Positions 22,078 to 32,856 are shown, counted from the first letter of the stretch. The stretch is 64,000 nucleotides of DNA from Anodontia alba (GCA_964016985.1 OZ024826.1:39101070-39165069); one strand, 5' to 3'. Numbers and translations: made by a program. Notes: a model not told the origin generated them from the sequence alone.

Positions 22078-24640
22078 TATGCCCCCAACTTCAAAGAAGT
22101 TGGAGGGGCATATTGCTTCTGGGTTGTTCGTCCGTCCGTCCGGTCCGTCCGTCCGTCCGTCCTTCCGTCCGTTCGTCACGCTTTTTGATGCATCGCATAA
22201 CTTTAAAACCGCGAATGCTACTGTTTTGAAATTTCATATATGGATTCCTCATGAAAAAATAGCTGACACATATTTTTTTTCTTGACAGGATTGTGCCCCT
22301 TTTCTGAGTTATGGCCCTTTGAAAAAATATGGATGCAATCTTGTCAGCAAAATATCTCAAAAACTATTAAAGCTAGAGCCTTGAAACTTGATGAATAGAC
22401 TGGTAGTGATGAGTAGACAACCTGATTAACTTTTGAAGAAATTTTGAAAAATACTTCTTGAGTTATGGCCCTTTGTAATTTTGGGCAATTTTACCTTGTC
22501 AGCAAAATATCTCAAAAACTGTTAGAGCTAGAGCCTTGAAACTTAGTAAATGGATTTGTAGTGATGAGTAGATGACCTGATTAACTTTTGGAGAAATTCT
22601 GAAAAATACTTCATGAGTTATGGCCCTTTGTAATTTTGGGCATTTTTATCTTGTCAGCAAAATATCTCAAAAACCGTTGGAGCTAGAGCCTTGAAACTTA
22701 ATGAATAGACTGGTAGTGATGAGTAGACAACCTGATTAACTTTTGAAGAAATTTTGAAAAATGCCTTTTGAGTTATGGCCCTTTGTAATTTTGGGCATTT
22801 TTACCTTGTCAGCAAAATATCTCAAAAACTGTTAGAGCTTGAGCCTTGAAACTTAGTAAATGGATTTGTAGTGATGTGTAGATGACCTGATTAACTTCTG
22901 AAGAAATTCTGAAAAACACTTCATGAGTTATGGCCCTTTGTAATTTAGGGCATTTTTAACTTGTCAGCAAAATATCTCAAAAACTATTGAAGCTAGAGCC
23001 TTGAAACTTGATGAATAGACTGGTAGTGATGAGTAGACAACCTGATAAACTTTTGAAGAAATTTTGAAATATACTTCTTGAGTTATGCCCCTTTGTAATT
23101 TTAGGCATTTTTATCTTGTCAGCAAAATATCTCAAAAACTGTTAGAGCTAGAGCCTTGAAACTTAGTAAATGGATTTGTAGTGACGAGTAGATGACCTGA
23201 TTAATTTTTGAAGAAATTCTGAAAAATACTTCATGAGTTATGGCCCTTTGTAATTTTGGGCAATTTTACCTTGTCAGCAAAATATCTCAAAAACTGTTGG
23301 AACTAGAGCCTTGACACTTGATGAATAGACTGGTAGTGATGAGTAGACAACCTGATTAACTTTTGAAGAAATTTTGAAATATACTTCTTGAGTTATGCCC
23401 CTTTGTTATTTTGGGCATTTTTATCTTGTCAGCAAAATATCTCAAAAACTATTAGAGCTAGAGACTTGAAACTTGGTGAATTGATTGGTAATGATGAGTA
23501 GATGACCTGATTAATTTTTTTGTAAATTCTGAAAAATATTTCATAAGTAATGGCCCTTTGTAAATTTGGGCATGTTTCCCTTGTGAACAAAATATCTCAA
23601 AAACTATTGAAGCTGGAGCCTTGAAACTTGATGAATAGATTGGTAGCGATGAGTAGATGACCTGATTATGCCCCCAGTTTCGAATGAAATTGATGGGGCA
23701 TATTATTTTGCCTTCATTTGTCCATCCGACTGTTTGTCCGTTCATCAAGCTTTTTTTGTGCATGCCATATCTTAAGAACCCTGCACGCTAGGGTTTTGAA
23801 ATTTTATATTTGGGTTCCCAATGAAAAAATAGCCGACCCGTATTTTGTTTCTTGTCTAGCATGTTTATTTAAAGTTATGCCCCTTTGAAAAAAATCAGAA
23901 TTAAATCTTGTGAGCAAGATATCTTGAAAAGCATTTAAGCTGGGTTCTTGAAATTCGATACAGTGAGTGGGAATGATGTGTACATTACCCGATTATATTT
24001 TGAGAGAATTCCATGAAAATATTGATAAAGTTACGGCCCTTTGCAGTTCTGCTCATTTTGACCTTGTCAGCAAGATTTCTCGAAAAGCACTTAAGCTAGG
24101 GTCTTGAAATATTATATGCTGATTGGGGATGATGTGGAGATTACCTGGTTTGTTTTTTAGGGAATTCCATGAAAAATTGATGTAGTTATGGCCCTTTGTA
24201 GTTCTAGGCATTTTGACTTTTTCAGCAAGATATCTCAAAAAGTATTTAAGCTAGAGCCATGATATTTGGTATACTGATTGGGATTGAGGAGGAGATCACC
24301 TGAATAAATTTTGAACCAATTAAATGAAATGTTGGAGTTATGGCCCTTCGCAATTTCGGGCCATTTAATGTCGTTGCTTTATTGTGTATAGCATAAGTTT
24401 AGAACCATGTATGCTAATGTTTTGAAATTTCATGTTTTGATTCCTCATGAAAAAATAGGTGATCCGTATTTTTTTCTTATCCCAATCATCTCCTATTTTA
24501 GAGTTATTTCCCTTTGATAAAATAACATTGAAATCATATATTTGTACTGTTGTTACCGTCATGGCTAAGCAGTGTTGGAGTCAAACAGTGTTAGAGTCAG
24601 GCAGTTGGGGGCATAGTGTTTTACAAACACCAGCTCTAGT
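22078..24640 (+). mobile_element. HL-1 copy 1: composite Helentron-like element, 2563 bp
   Basis: It starts TATGCCCCCAACTTC with a 5' hairpin (CCAACTTC-AAA-GAAGTTGG) and a TCCG-rich leader at about 22130-22180. Eight to nine units of 155 bp follow (22341-23660). A second 5' end (TATGCCCCCAGTTTC) begins near 23667, followed by a shorter unit series. The right end has GTTGGGGGCATA, inverse of the start, then the hairpin GTGTTT-TAC-AAACAC and tip CTCTAGT. No protein is encoded. It sits inside the LINE coding sequence. Confidence 0.8.
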
Positions 24641-25285
24641 TTTGTTGAAGGTTTGGCTTTCTCAGTGAAAAGTCTCACTGGCATGGAGCATTGCACTCCG
24701 CACACAAGAGCTGTACAAGCCGCCACTTGTCTTGAAAGGGAGGTTTCGGGAAAAGAGAACTGGTAGCAGCTCTTTAAACTTCTTCCAGCAGTTTTCACTC
24801 ATATGTTTTGGTTGAAAGTTCATAGCCACTGGCTGTAGAGAGCATGTCTCCTAGGTAGCAAAGGATTTAGCTACCACTTCCAGCTTGTCAGGTCTGACTG
24901 GACTTTCCTCTAGATCAGTGGTGTGCCGTCAAAGGGACATGCAGTTCCCTGGCATTTAGTACACCTGTACTCAGGGTCCTCTGTCAAGTGCTTCAACCTA
25001 CTGTATTTCTTGTGCACCCAGTGCTTGCTGCCATTGCAGAAGATGCTGTTGCTGCCCACTCCCCTGTGACAGACGGCACATGGAAACTTGCCTGAATTCT
25101 GCAGAAGGTCCAGGCCCATACCACAGGTCATGGTCTTCGTCTTTCCTGCATTTACTCTCAGCCCTTTCCCCTCCATTGCTTCTTTCCAAGTCAAGAGCCT
25201 CCTGACAGATTCCTGGAGCGATTCAGCAATGATAACAAGGTCATCAGCATAGAGGCCCTCCCAGGGTACCCCAGAGCAGGCTGAT
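24641..25285 (-). pseudogene. LINE reverse transcriptase fragment with YADD motif and PHD-like finger
   Basis: The enzyme of the intact element would copy its own RNA into DNA at a nicked target. On the minus strand the fragment opens with GLYADDLVIIAES. YADD at 25240-25251 is the RT catalytic motif of non-LTR retrotransposons. It continues as TWKEAMEGKGLRVNAGKTK, then a zinc-finger-like segment beginning CAVCHRG with later HWVHKK and CTKC. Two of its expected cysteines appear changed (NGSKHW and KKYS). After a stop at about 24912-24914 the frame shifts several times through a thumb-like region to KPNLQ. The copy is 5' truncated at about 25285. The clade (RTE, CR1 or other) cannot be fixed by eye. 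Confidence 0.85.
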
Positions 25286-25419
25286 ATAAAAATAATTAAA
25301 TGTTTTTTGCAACAATTTTGTATGGTGCTTAAAGGTTAAGCAATTTTTCTTCTTTCAAAAAGTTTACACTTAATATTACAGATTAAGATGTATCACTATA
25401 ATACCATATTTTACATTAA

Positions 25420-25613
25420 CGCTTAACATGCCAGGTAAAATTTTCAGCAGATGACATTTTGTAGTGTTTTTCTTATTTTTCCCAGAAAGTAGGCATTGTC
25501 ATATCTTGCAAATTGTCTTCTGATGTCTCCTGAAATGTCAAAGTCCATTTTCTGGGAAAAATATAAAATATATAATCAATTTTCATCTATTGAATTTGCC
25601 CAAAGAGTAGTAA
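25420..25613. repeat. MITE B copy
   Basis: TTTTTCCCAGAAAGTAGGCA and the inverted GTCCATTTTCTGGGAAAAAT, flanked by CAGCAGATGACATTTTG. Confidence 0.7.
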
Positions 25614-25856
25614 ATTAAGCCCTGAAATGGCAAGCAAAATTATAGCAAACAACATTCTACTACAACATGTAATTTTTTAATATTATTATTTTCAGAAAAA
25701 AAAAATCAGAAAAAAATAAGGGTTGACAATTCTTGTGAATCATCTGTGTAGTAGAATAAAAATGGTAAGGAGGTAAGGAATCTGAATATTTAGGATAATT
25801 ATGGTAGAGCACTTCATCACATGTTCATATGTCACTGCATGGGATCAAAGCATATT

Positions 25857-26086
25857 GGTTAACTCATTTATGTCAAGTGGATTCTTCTACCACAATTCTT
25901 TGGACAGGTCTATTTTCAACAGCAGGGTGTCTGGTTACTTTTTATTATTACTGTGCATTATAGAAATTCCTGTAGTTAATGCAAACAGTGTAGACCCTGA
26001 TCAGATGCCACATTCTATGGCATCTGATCAGGGTCTTAACTGTTTGCCAATTACTATTTTGGGTCTCTCCCGACTAAAATGGGTTA
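25857..26086 (+). mobile_element. MITE I copy 1, intact reference copy
   Basis: It runs from GTTAACTCATTTATGTCAAG to CTAAAATGGGTTAA, with central GCAAACAGTGTAGACCCTGA and inverse. It gives the uninterrupted form of the site occupied by HL-3 at 45.5 kb. Confidence 0.75.
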
Positions 26087-26159
26087 ATTCTCATGTGAAA
26101 AAAAAAAATCATTTTGTACCAAACCAAATCATTGCAAAGTATGTACATAAAAGTATATG

Positions 26160-26350
26160 AAATAATCATATTTACTGTAAATATTAGTACTCTTTAACTC
26201 ATTACCATACTTGTTCTTAAATTTGAACAAGCCCATTTGACAACCAGTGGTAAATGGTGTAGACCTTGATCAGTTGCTACATATGGAGCTGTCTGATCTG
26301 GATCTACACTGTTTTCTCAGGCCTGTCTCAGTACTTACGATTATTACCGT
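26160..26350. repeat. MITE H copy
   Basis: CATATTTACTGTAAATATTA at the left, core GTAGACCTTGATCAG with inverse, right end CTCAGTACTTACGATTATTA. Confidence 0.65.
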
Positions 26351-26557
26351 ACCTGTATTTTTCTAATAAGTCATTGTCAGAAAACATACCTTCTGACATG
26401 TGCACCCAATGGTGACAAATCAGCCTCCGCATCCACACAGTCTGATCAGAGTCTGTATTGTTGGCAAGAAGAACCTTTTCATCCTTTGCTATCCAGTGAA
26501 TATTCTGACCAGACTGTGGGTATATATTCAGGCTGATCTAAATTTTTGCTGGGCACA

Positions 26558-26919
26558 TACCGTATTCGACTTTATTACCGCACCATGTGCTTAGGTTTTT
26601 CAAAATTACTGGGAAAACTTGTGATAAAATCTGTATCCACCTATACTAAGGGCACACTTAAAGATCAGAGAAAGACTTAATCAAATGATGCTTATGTGAT
26701 ATTTTTGTGTTTTCTTTGTCTGATTTTCTTTATAAAAGCATATGTTGTGGGTACTCATTTGAATTGCATCGACAAGTCGATGCAATTCAAATGGGTACCC
26801 ACAATATATGCCATAATAAAGAAGTAGACAAACAGTACACTGGCTGTAATCTGACAACTATACGGAATCGCTTGACTGTGCGCTTATAGGGGTATGTGCG
26901 CTAATTAGGTCGAATACGA
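26558..26919. repeat. MITE E copy 3
   Basis: Ends TACCGTATTCGACTTTATTA and CTAATTAGGTCGAATACG. The central hairpin is CATTTGAATTGCATCGAC/GTCGATGCAATTCAAATG. Confidence 0.8.
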
Positions 26920-27309
26920 TTTGTACAATGGCACATTTTCTGATGTTGGGGCTGAAATGAATATTTGTGTAACAATGTTTGATGACACATCAGGTTTTTT
27001 ATAATAGTAGGTAATGGTGGGTCAGACATTATAGTTTGGCAAAGCTGTATATTATCATCCCACACTAAAATTTATGGTGTCAATTTTCAAATGAAAAGTA
27101 ATATGGTATACAGAATGATTTAAAATACCCTTGATATAGTTTCACATCCTTCTCCCTCCCAGTATAATTATGGGCCACAGCTCATCAGACCTCTGAGCCC
27201 ATCTGGTCCAGGAAATAGGTGATTTACCTTTAAGTGCCTCTCCGGCAGAGTTGCTAATAATGTAAGATAGTATTGTCTGAGATCAATCAGCCAAGTCCGG
27301 AAGGAGTCG

Positions 27310-27500
27310 TATTTTCTTTAAGTATTTGGACACCTAAACTTCTTACCATACTTTTCCTAACATTTAAACATATGTGAGAGTGGCAAACAGTGTAGCCCCT
27401 GATCTGAGGCCATATATTGTGGCATCTGATCTGGGTCTGCACTGTTTGGTCTGAGACTTATCTGGCCAACTACTTAGAACAGATATCGACATTATTGATC
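27310..27500. repeat. MITE H copy
   Basis: AAGTATTTGGACACCTAAAC, central GCAAACAGTGTAGCCCCTGA with inverse, then CTGGCCAACTACTTAGAAC. Confidence 0.65.
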
Positions 27501-27699
27501 ACTAATAAGATTTAAGCTAAAATTTGAAAAAAAAAAAAAAAATGATTACCATAATGATCCTAAGTATTGGGACAGACAGGCTTGAGCAAATAGTGTAGAC
27601 TCAGATCAGATGCCTCAGAATGCAGTGTCTGATTGCGGTATAAACTGTTTGTCGCGCATCTAGAAGTTTTTCAGACATGTACGTCAACTAGAAGTTTGT

Positions 27700-27759
27700 G
27701 TTGAGGTTTTATGGCCCAGTCAACACAATTCATGTCAAGTGCGGTGATTTGACCCTTTT
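27700..27759 (-). mobile_element. SINE tail fragment
   Basis: GTGTTGAGGTTTTATGGCCC is the reverse complement of the SINE tail at 21592-21892; only the 3' part remains. Confidence 0.6.
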
Positions 27760-30035
27760 TAGCTCACCTGAGCAAAAACTCAGGGTGAGCTATTGTCATC
27801 ACCCTTCGTCCGTTGTCGTCCGTCGTTCGTCGCCAACAATTAGTTTGTTAACACTCTAGAGGTCACAGTTTTGACCCAATCTTGATGAAACTTGGTCAGA
27901 ATGTTTGCCTCTATGAAATCTAGGTCAAGTTCGATACTGGGTTACTTGGGGTCAAAAACTAGGTCAACATGTCAAATCAAAGGAAAAACTTGTTAACACT
28001 CTAGAGGTCATAGTTTTCACCCAATCTTGATGAAACTTGCTCAAAATGTTTGCCTCTATTAAATCTAGGTCAAGTGTAAAACTGGGTCACGGGGGTCAAA
28101 AACTAGGTCACCAGGCCAGATCAGCAGAAAACCTTGTGAACACTCTAGCGGTCACATTTTTTAAGCAGTCATCATGTATCTTGCTCAATATGTTGGTCTT
28201 GATGATTTCTAGGTCAAGTTCAAAACTGGGTCACTTGGGGTCAAAAACTAGGTCACTGGGCCAAATCAGCAGAAAACCTTGTTAACACTCTAGCGGTCAC
28301 ATTTTTGAAGCAATCATGAATCTTGCTCAAAATGTTTGTCTTGATGATTTCTAGGTCAAGTTCAAAACTGGGTCACTTGGAGTAAAAAACTAGGTCACCA
28401 GGCTAAATCAGCAGAAAACCTTGTTTACACTCTAGCGGTCACATTTTTCAAGCAATCATCATGAATCTTACTCAATATGTTTGTTTTGATAAGTTCTAGG
28501 TCAAGTTCGAAACTGGGTCACTTGGAGTCAAAAACTAGGTCACTGGGCCAAATCAGCAGAAAGCCTTGTTAACACTCTAGCGGTCACATTTTTGAAGCAA
28601 TAATCATGAATCTTGCTCAAAATGTTTGTCTTAATGAGTTCTAGGATATAGTTGAAACTGGGTTATGTGGGGTCAAAAACTAGGTCACTGGGGCAAATCA
28701 GCAGAAAACCTTGTTAACACTCTCTAGTGGTCACATTTTTGAAGCAATCATCATGAATCTGGCTCAAAATGTTTGTCTTGATGATTTCAAGGTCAAGTTC
28801 GAAACTGGAATACCTGGGGTCAAAAACTAGGTCACCTGGCCAAATCAGCTTAAAAAATCTTTTTATCACTCTAGCGGCCACATTTTTCAAGCAGTCATCA
28901 TGAATCTTGCTCAAAATGTTTGTCTTGATGAATTCTAGGTCAAGTTCAAAACTGGGTCACTTGGAGTCAAAAACTAGGTCACCGGGCCAAATCAGCAGAA
29001 AATTTTGTTAACACTCTAGCGGTCACATTTTTTAAGCAATCATGAATCTTGCTCAAAATGTTGGTCTTGATGTTTTTTTAGGTCAGGTTTGAAACTGGGT
29101 CACCTGGGGTCAAAAACTAGGTCACCTGGCCAGATCAGCAGAAAACCTTGTTAACACTCTAGTGGTCACATTCAAGCAATCATCATGAATCTTGCTCAAC
29201 ATGTTTGTCTTGATGATTTCTAGGTCAAGTTTGAAACTGGGTCACTTGGGGTAAAAAATTAGGTCACCTGGCCAAATCAGCAGAAAACCTTGTTAACACT
29301 CTAGCGGTCACATTTTTGAAGCAATCATCATGAATCTTGCTCAAAATGTTTGTCTTGATGATTTCTAGGTCAGGTTTGAAACTGGGTCACATGGGGTCAA
29401 AAACTAGGTGACCTGGCCAAATCAGCAGAAAACTGTTAACACACCAGAGGTCACATTTTTGAAATAATCATCATAAATATTGCTCAAAATGTTTGTCTTG
29501 ATGATTTCCAGGTCTAGTTTAAAACTGGGTCACTTGAAATCAAAAACTAGTTCACATGGCCAAATCAAAGGAAAACCTTGTTGATGCTCTAGAGGTCACA
29601 TTTTTGAAGTGATCATCATGAATCTTGCTCAAAATGTTTGTCTTGATGATTTCAAGGTGCTGTATAGTTTTCTGTCCAGTGACTGTCGTAAGTTTTTCCA
29701 TTTAGGTCAGTTTCTCAGTAATTATTGGTCCTATAGAGTGATATTTGGTACTTGTGAAGTGTTTGTGTTTAGGTCAGTTTCTCATTAAACTATTGTTCCT
29801 ACAGCCAGTGATACTTAGTACATGCATACATCTTAGCATGGCCTCTTGAGTGCAGTCATCCATATTTGACCATGACCTTTATTTCACAATCCATTAGACA
29901 TGCTACATTGTCTTACTTGTTAATATAATCATTTTGAACTTTGATCAGAATGTTTGCCTTGATCAGTTCTAGATCAGGCTCTCAAAGTGCTATGTTGCTC
30001 AGGTGAGCGTTACAGGGCCATCATGGCCCTCTTGT
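27760..30035 (+). mobile_element. HL-2a: complete Helentron-like element, about 2.28 kb
   Basis: It begins TAGCTCACCTGAGC with a hairpin partner CAGGGTGAGCT and a CGTCCGTTG leader. It ends with GCTCAGGTGAGC (inverse of the start), the hairpin GGGCCATCATGGCCC and the tip CTCTTGT. The core is about 13 units of roughly 145 bp (27843-29660), with GTTAACACTCTAGCGGTCAC and AAACTAGGTCAC in most. It lies between a SINE tail and MITE G copy 3. There is no coding capacity. Confidence 0.8.
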
Positions 30036-30250
30036 TTAACCCTTGTCCTGCTGAACCCGGATATACCCTGCCTTTGCAAACAGTGTAGATCTGGATCAAA
30101 TGGCTTCTGAAGAAGCCAACTGATCTGGATCCGCACTGTTTGCCATTAAGTATGTGAATTTATAGCAACAATCCGGATCAAAGTAATCTGATTGGCTGAA
30201 AATGAAAAGTGGGCATGGCATCTTAATTTATTCAGCAGGACAAGGATTAA
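30036..30250 (-). mobile_element. MITE G copy 3
   Basis: TTAACCCTTGTCCTGCTGAA at the left, in reverse orientation relative to 18074, directly abutting the HL-2a tip. Confidence 0.8.
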
Positions 30251-30261
30251 CTTTTCTTATA

Positions 30262-30468
30262 CCTTTTTTTCACTCACTGGGCAGATTCAGCAGATGACAA
30301 ATTGATATTTTTTATTATTTTGCCCAGAAAAATAGGCTTTGAGATTTCGTGCAAATTGTCTTCTAAGGACACACTTTGAAATCTCAAAGCCTTTTTTCTG
30401 GGTAAAATAAGAAAAATCTTTCAAAATGTTGTCTGCTGAAAATGTCACCCGGCATGCCCAGCATTAAA
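30262..30468. repeat. MITE B copy
   Basis: GCAGATTCAGCAGATGACAA, then TGCCCAGAAAAATAGGCTTT with inverse TTTTTTCTGGGTAAAATAAG, then GTTGTCTGCTGAAAATGTCA. Confidence 0.75.
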
Positions 30469-30697
30469 TGCACCAGTATCTTTGAAGTTCAGGTTCCCAT
30501 AGAATATGATACAATAATTGCAATGCAGACAAATATAATGGCCCATTTGGGACTGAAGTGTAAAATGTTAATTTTTACCTGCTGAATTTAAATATTACCT
30601 GATGGTATTTTCAGTATTGTTCTCTTATTTCCCCTAAAGTAGGGTCAGGGGATTCATTTTACCTGTCTTCTAAGATGATTGGAATAATATATTTGCC

Positions 30698-30907
30698 TAC
30701 CGTATTTACCATATATATTCGGACAGACAGGCCTGAGCAAACAGTATAGACCCAGATTAGACGCGGCATCTCATCTGGGTCTACACTGTTTGCCACTCAT
30801 CCAGCAATTTTTAGACACAACATTGGGTAGTGAATTGTACTGGTTCAATTTTTAGAACATATATGGTAAGGAGTTGAGGTGTCCAAATACTTAGGGTAAA
30901 TACGGTA
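30698..30907. mobile_element. MITE H, representative complete copy, 210 bp
   Basis: Ends TACCGTATTTACC and GGGTAAATACGGTA are inverted. The core GTATAGACCCAGAT with inverse ATCTGGGTCTACACT lies off centre. TA ends would fit a Tc1/mariner-type target, but this is unproven. Confidence 0.8.
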
Positions 30908-30979
30908 TTTACTAACGACAAAAAATACTGCCCTTCTGTCAGAGTGTTCATTTCCTACACTATGTGGCGGTTAATAACT

Positions 30980-31115
30980 TAAAATGTTTATGCATTGGAT
31001 TTCAGCAGGCATCATTGTGAAATGTTTCTTCTGAATTTCCCCAGAAAATAGGGTTTGATGTTTCATGAAGATTGTCTCAGTTTGCATGAAATGTCAATGA
31101 ACATTATTTAATTTC
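30980..31115. repeat. MITE B copy (partial)
   Basis: GGATTTCAGCAGGCATCATT, then CCCCAGAAAATAGGGTTTGA and TTTGCATGAAATGTCAATG; the right arm is decayed. Confidence 0.55.
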
Positions 31116-31187
31116 CTGGAACTGATTTTGTTAAGACACTGTGCCTACCTTACCTTAATTACCTTAAATAGTTGGTCATCTTAACCC

Positions 31188-31422
31188 AGCACCAAGACTG
31201 TCTCCAGTCTCCAGCGATTAAATATTGTTTTCTTATAATTCTGTTTGATAGTCCACTAAAATTAAACCAAAATAATATCATAACTATGAAGGCTGGTCAC
31301 TACTGACCAGCCTTTATAGTCATGATATCATTTTGGTTTTATTTGGATTATATAAAAAAAGTTATAAAGAATTATAAGGAAAAAGTCACTGTGTACTGGA
31401 GCCAGTCTATCCAGCACCCTTC
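31188..31422. repeat. MITE L copy 1
   Basis: Central hairpin ACTATGAAGGCTGGTCA/TGACCAGCCTTTATAGT, outer arms with TTATAATTCTGTTTGATAG and AAGAATTATAAGG. A second copy at 38240-38605 carries a LINE fragment in its loop. Confidence 0.75.
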
Positions 31423-31583
31423 AGAAGTTTTATTTATGTTTTCAAGAAACTAAGGCTTGACATTTCATGTGAATTGTTCAGTTTCAGATTTTTAATGCTG
31501 CCAGGCAATTGAGTCACATAGAGGCAGCGCACAGATAAATCTGGATTAGTTTTACTGGACTACTGGGTTGGCTTGAAACAGTG

Positions 31584-31606
31584 CCTAGTTATAATTCATA
31601 ACTAGG
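31584..31606. other. Short palindrome beside the unknown ORF
   Basis: CCTAGTTAT-AATTC-ATAACTAGG is a perfect 9-bp inverted repeat with a 5-base loop, in the relatively GC-rich block downstream of the ORF's 3' side. Confidence 0.7.
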
Positions 31607-31736
31607 TCACCTCGCCCAGACACGGAGTGCGTGCATGTCCAGACCTCTTGCGTGTCCAGACCTTGTGCGAGAGTAGTAGTCCAGCCTGTGTTGCAGAATT
31701 TTGACAATCGGCCGAAAAATTAGAGCTTTTAATCTT

Positions 31737-31780
31737 GTACCTAATGTGTGTCAATTCCGACTGCGTAGTGCATTAGGTAC
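31737..31780. other. 10-bp inverted repeat, 24-base loop
   Basis: GTACCTAATG (31737-31746) and CATTAGGTAC (31771-31780) match perfectly. The role is unknown. Confidence 0.7.
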
Positions 31781-31836
31781 TCAGCTCGAGTTGTGCGAAA
31801 GTTTCAGACACTAGCCGAGGAAGGGAGTTGCCAGAG

Positions 31837-31959
31837 GGGTGTCCTCACCCAGGCTGCCGAGGGGGTGTCCTCACCCAGAGCACTGATAGGGTGTCCTCAC
31901 CCAAGTTAATAAGTATAGAAGGGTGTCCTCACCCATGAGCCGGAAGGGTGTCCTCACCC
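31837..31959 (-). repeat. Array of five identical 14-base hairpins
   Basis: GGGTGTCCTCACCC occurs identically at 31837, 31863, 31889, 31921 and 31946, with different sequence between copies. On the minus strand each reads GGGTG-AGGA-CACCC, a 5-bp stem with a 4-base loop. The first copy on that strand contains the stop codon of the unknown ORF. The array is therefore at the ORF's 3' end and would lie in its 3' UTR. Confidence 0.85.
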
Positions 31960-32787
31960 GAATCTCTCGCTTGGTGCTACTCTGATGAACCGATACTTTC
32001 CCAATGGGTCGCTGCAGGCACGCTCCAGGAAACTGAACCAGGATATGATGTTCGTCTGTGACTTTCCTGATTCAGCTAGCTCTTCGATCTTGTTGTAAAA
32101 TTCCTCATGGTAGTACTTTGGCGTTGGTCCCTTGATGAATAGCCAGTCCTGTTTCCAAGGTCGATGTAAAAAGTAGGCCGGCAGGTTGATATTCATCTCG
32201 TCTTCTTCTCACGGGAGTCTTTGAGCCTTGATGATGGCAACGTCTTTTCCATGGAGCTTGTTGCTGAGAGCATCCTGGAGGTCATACTTCTTGTGGATCG
32301 GGAAAGGTTCTTCATAGGCATCGTAGTAGCAGAGGATTGGGCAATCTTTCACTGTTTCTGGAGACTCTTTTCTGGCCTTCTTCGATAGCGGTGACTCGGG
32401 AGACGCTGGTGTTGGTGCTGGTCTGGTGATGATAGGCGATGCGGTGAAGCTAGCTGTATTCTTGTAGTGTGGTCTGATGATCTGTTGCGATGTCTGTTGT
32501 ATGGTCTGTGTCGTTGGTGGTAGCGTCTCCCTCTCTATCTGCGTCGGTTCTCTGCGTGGCGGCGGTCTTGAAGTTGGAACAGGCTGGCGAGGACACTCGC
32601 CAGCAGAGGGTGCAGGCTGCCTCCTGCTTTCAGCCCTCCTCTTGTAATAAGGCTTAGTTGGTAGAGCCTTATGGAAGGTTAGTTCAACGCGAACTAGATC
32701 CTTCCCATCGGACATCCTCCAAAGTGGAGTGCCGACAAACTTGTACTGGCTCAGGGCCCTGAGGAGTACACCAGGCATAACGGACAT
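31954..32787 (-). pseudogene. 277-codon protein of unknown family, split by one in-frame TGA
   Basis: I do not recognise the family. Two frames, 32787-32209 (192 codons) and 32196-31954 (80 codons), are in the same phase. They are separated only by TGA at 32209-32211 and four codons (EEDE). The N-terminus has VLLRALSQYKFVGTPLWRMS and DLVRVELTFHK. A basic Pro/Arg/Gln-rich linker lies at about residues 55-150, and a compact C-terminal part has RPWKQDWLFIKG and WFSFLERACSDP. There is no signal peptide or membrane segment. Base composition is clearly richer in G and C than the flanks. Translation would end inside the first of five hairpins. A mobile-element ORF, such as an accessory or gag-like protein, is my best guess. 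A decayed retrogene is possible. TGA could derive from CGA by CpG decay or be read through. Confidence 0.5.
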
Positions 32788-32856
32788 GGTTATTCATTAG
32801 TTATGAGATGTTAACACTTTGAAGGTCGAAGGTGAATATGTGAATTGTTTGCTATG

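Noticed and set aside
27218..27300. Possible minus-strand exon ending AAG|GTAAAT
   Set aside because: A short open frame of about 16 codons with a weak acceptor lacking a pyrimidine tract; likely chance.
31837..31959. Regularly spaced identical repeats resembling a CRISPR array
   Set aside because: The repeats are only 14 bases with spacers of 11-18 bases, there is no leader or cas gene, and the window is animal DNA with nuclear tRNA, LINE and mariner sequence.
31981..32030. CTGATGAA resembling a hammerhead ribozyme core
   Set aside because: No stem II or correctly placed GAAA follows, and no stem I/III closure was found.
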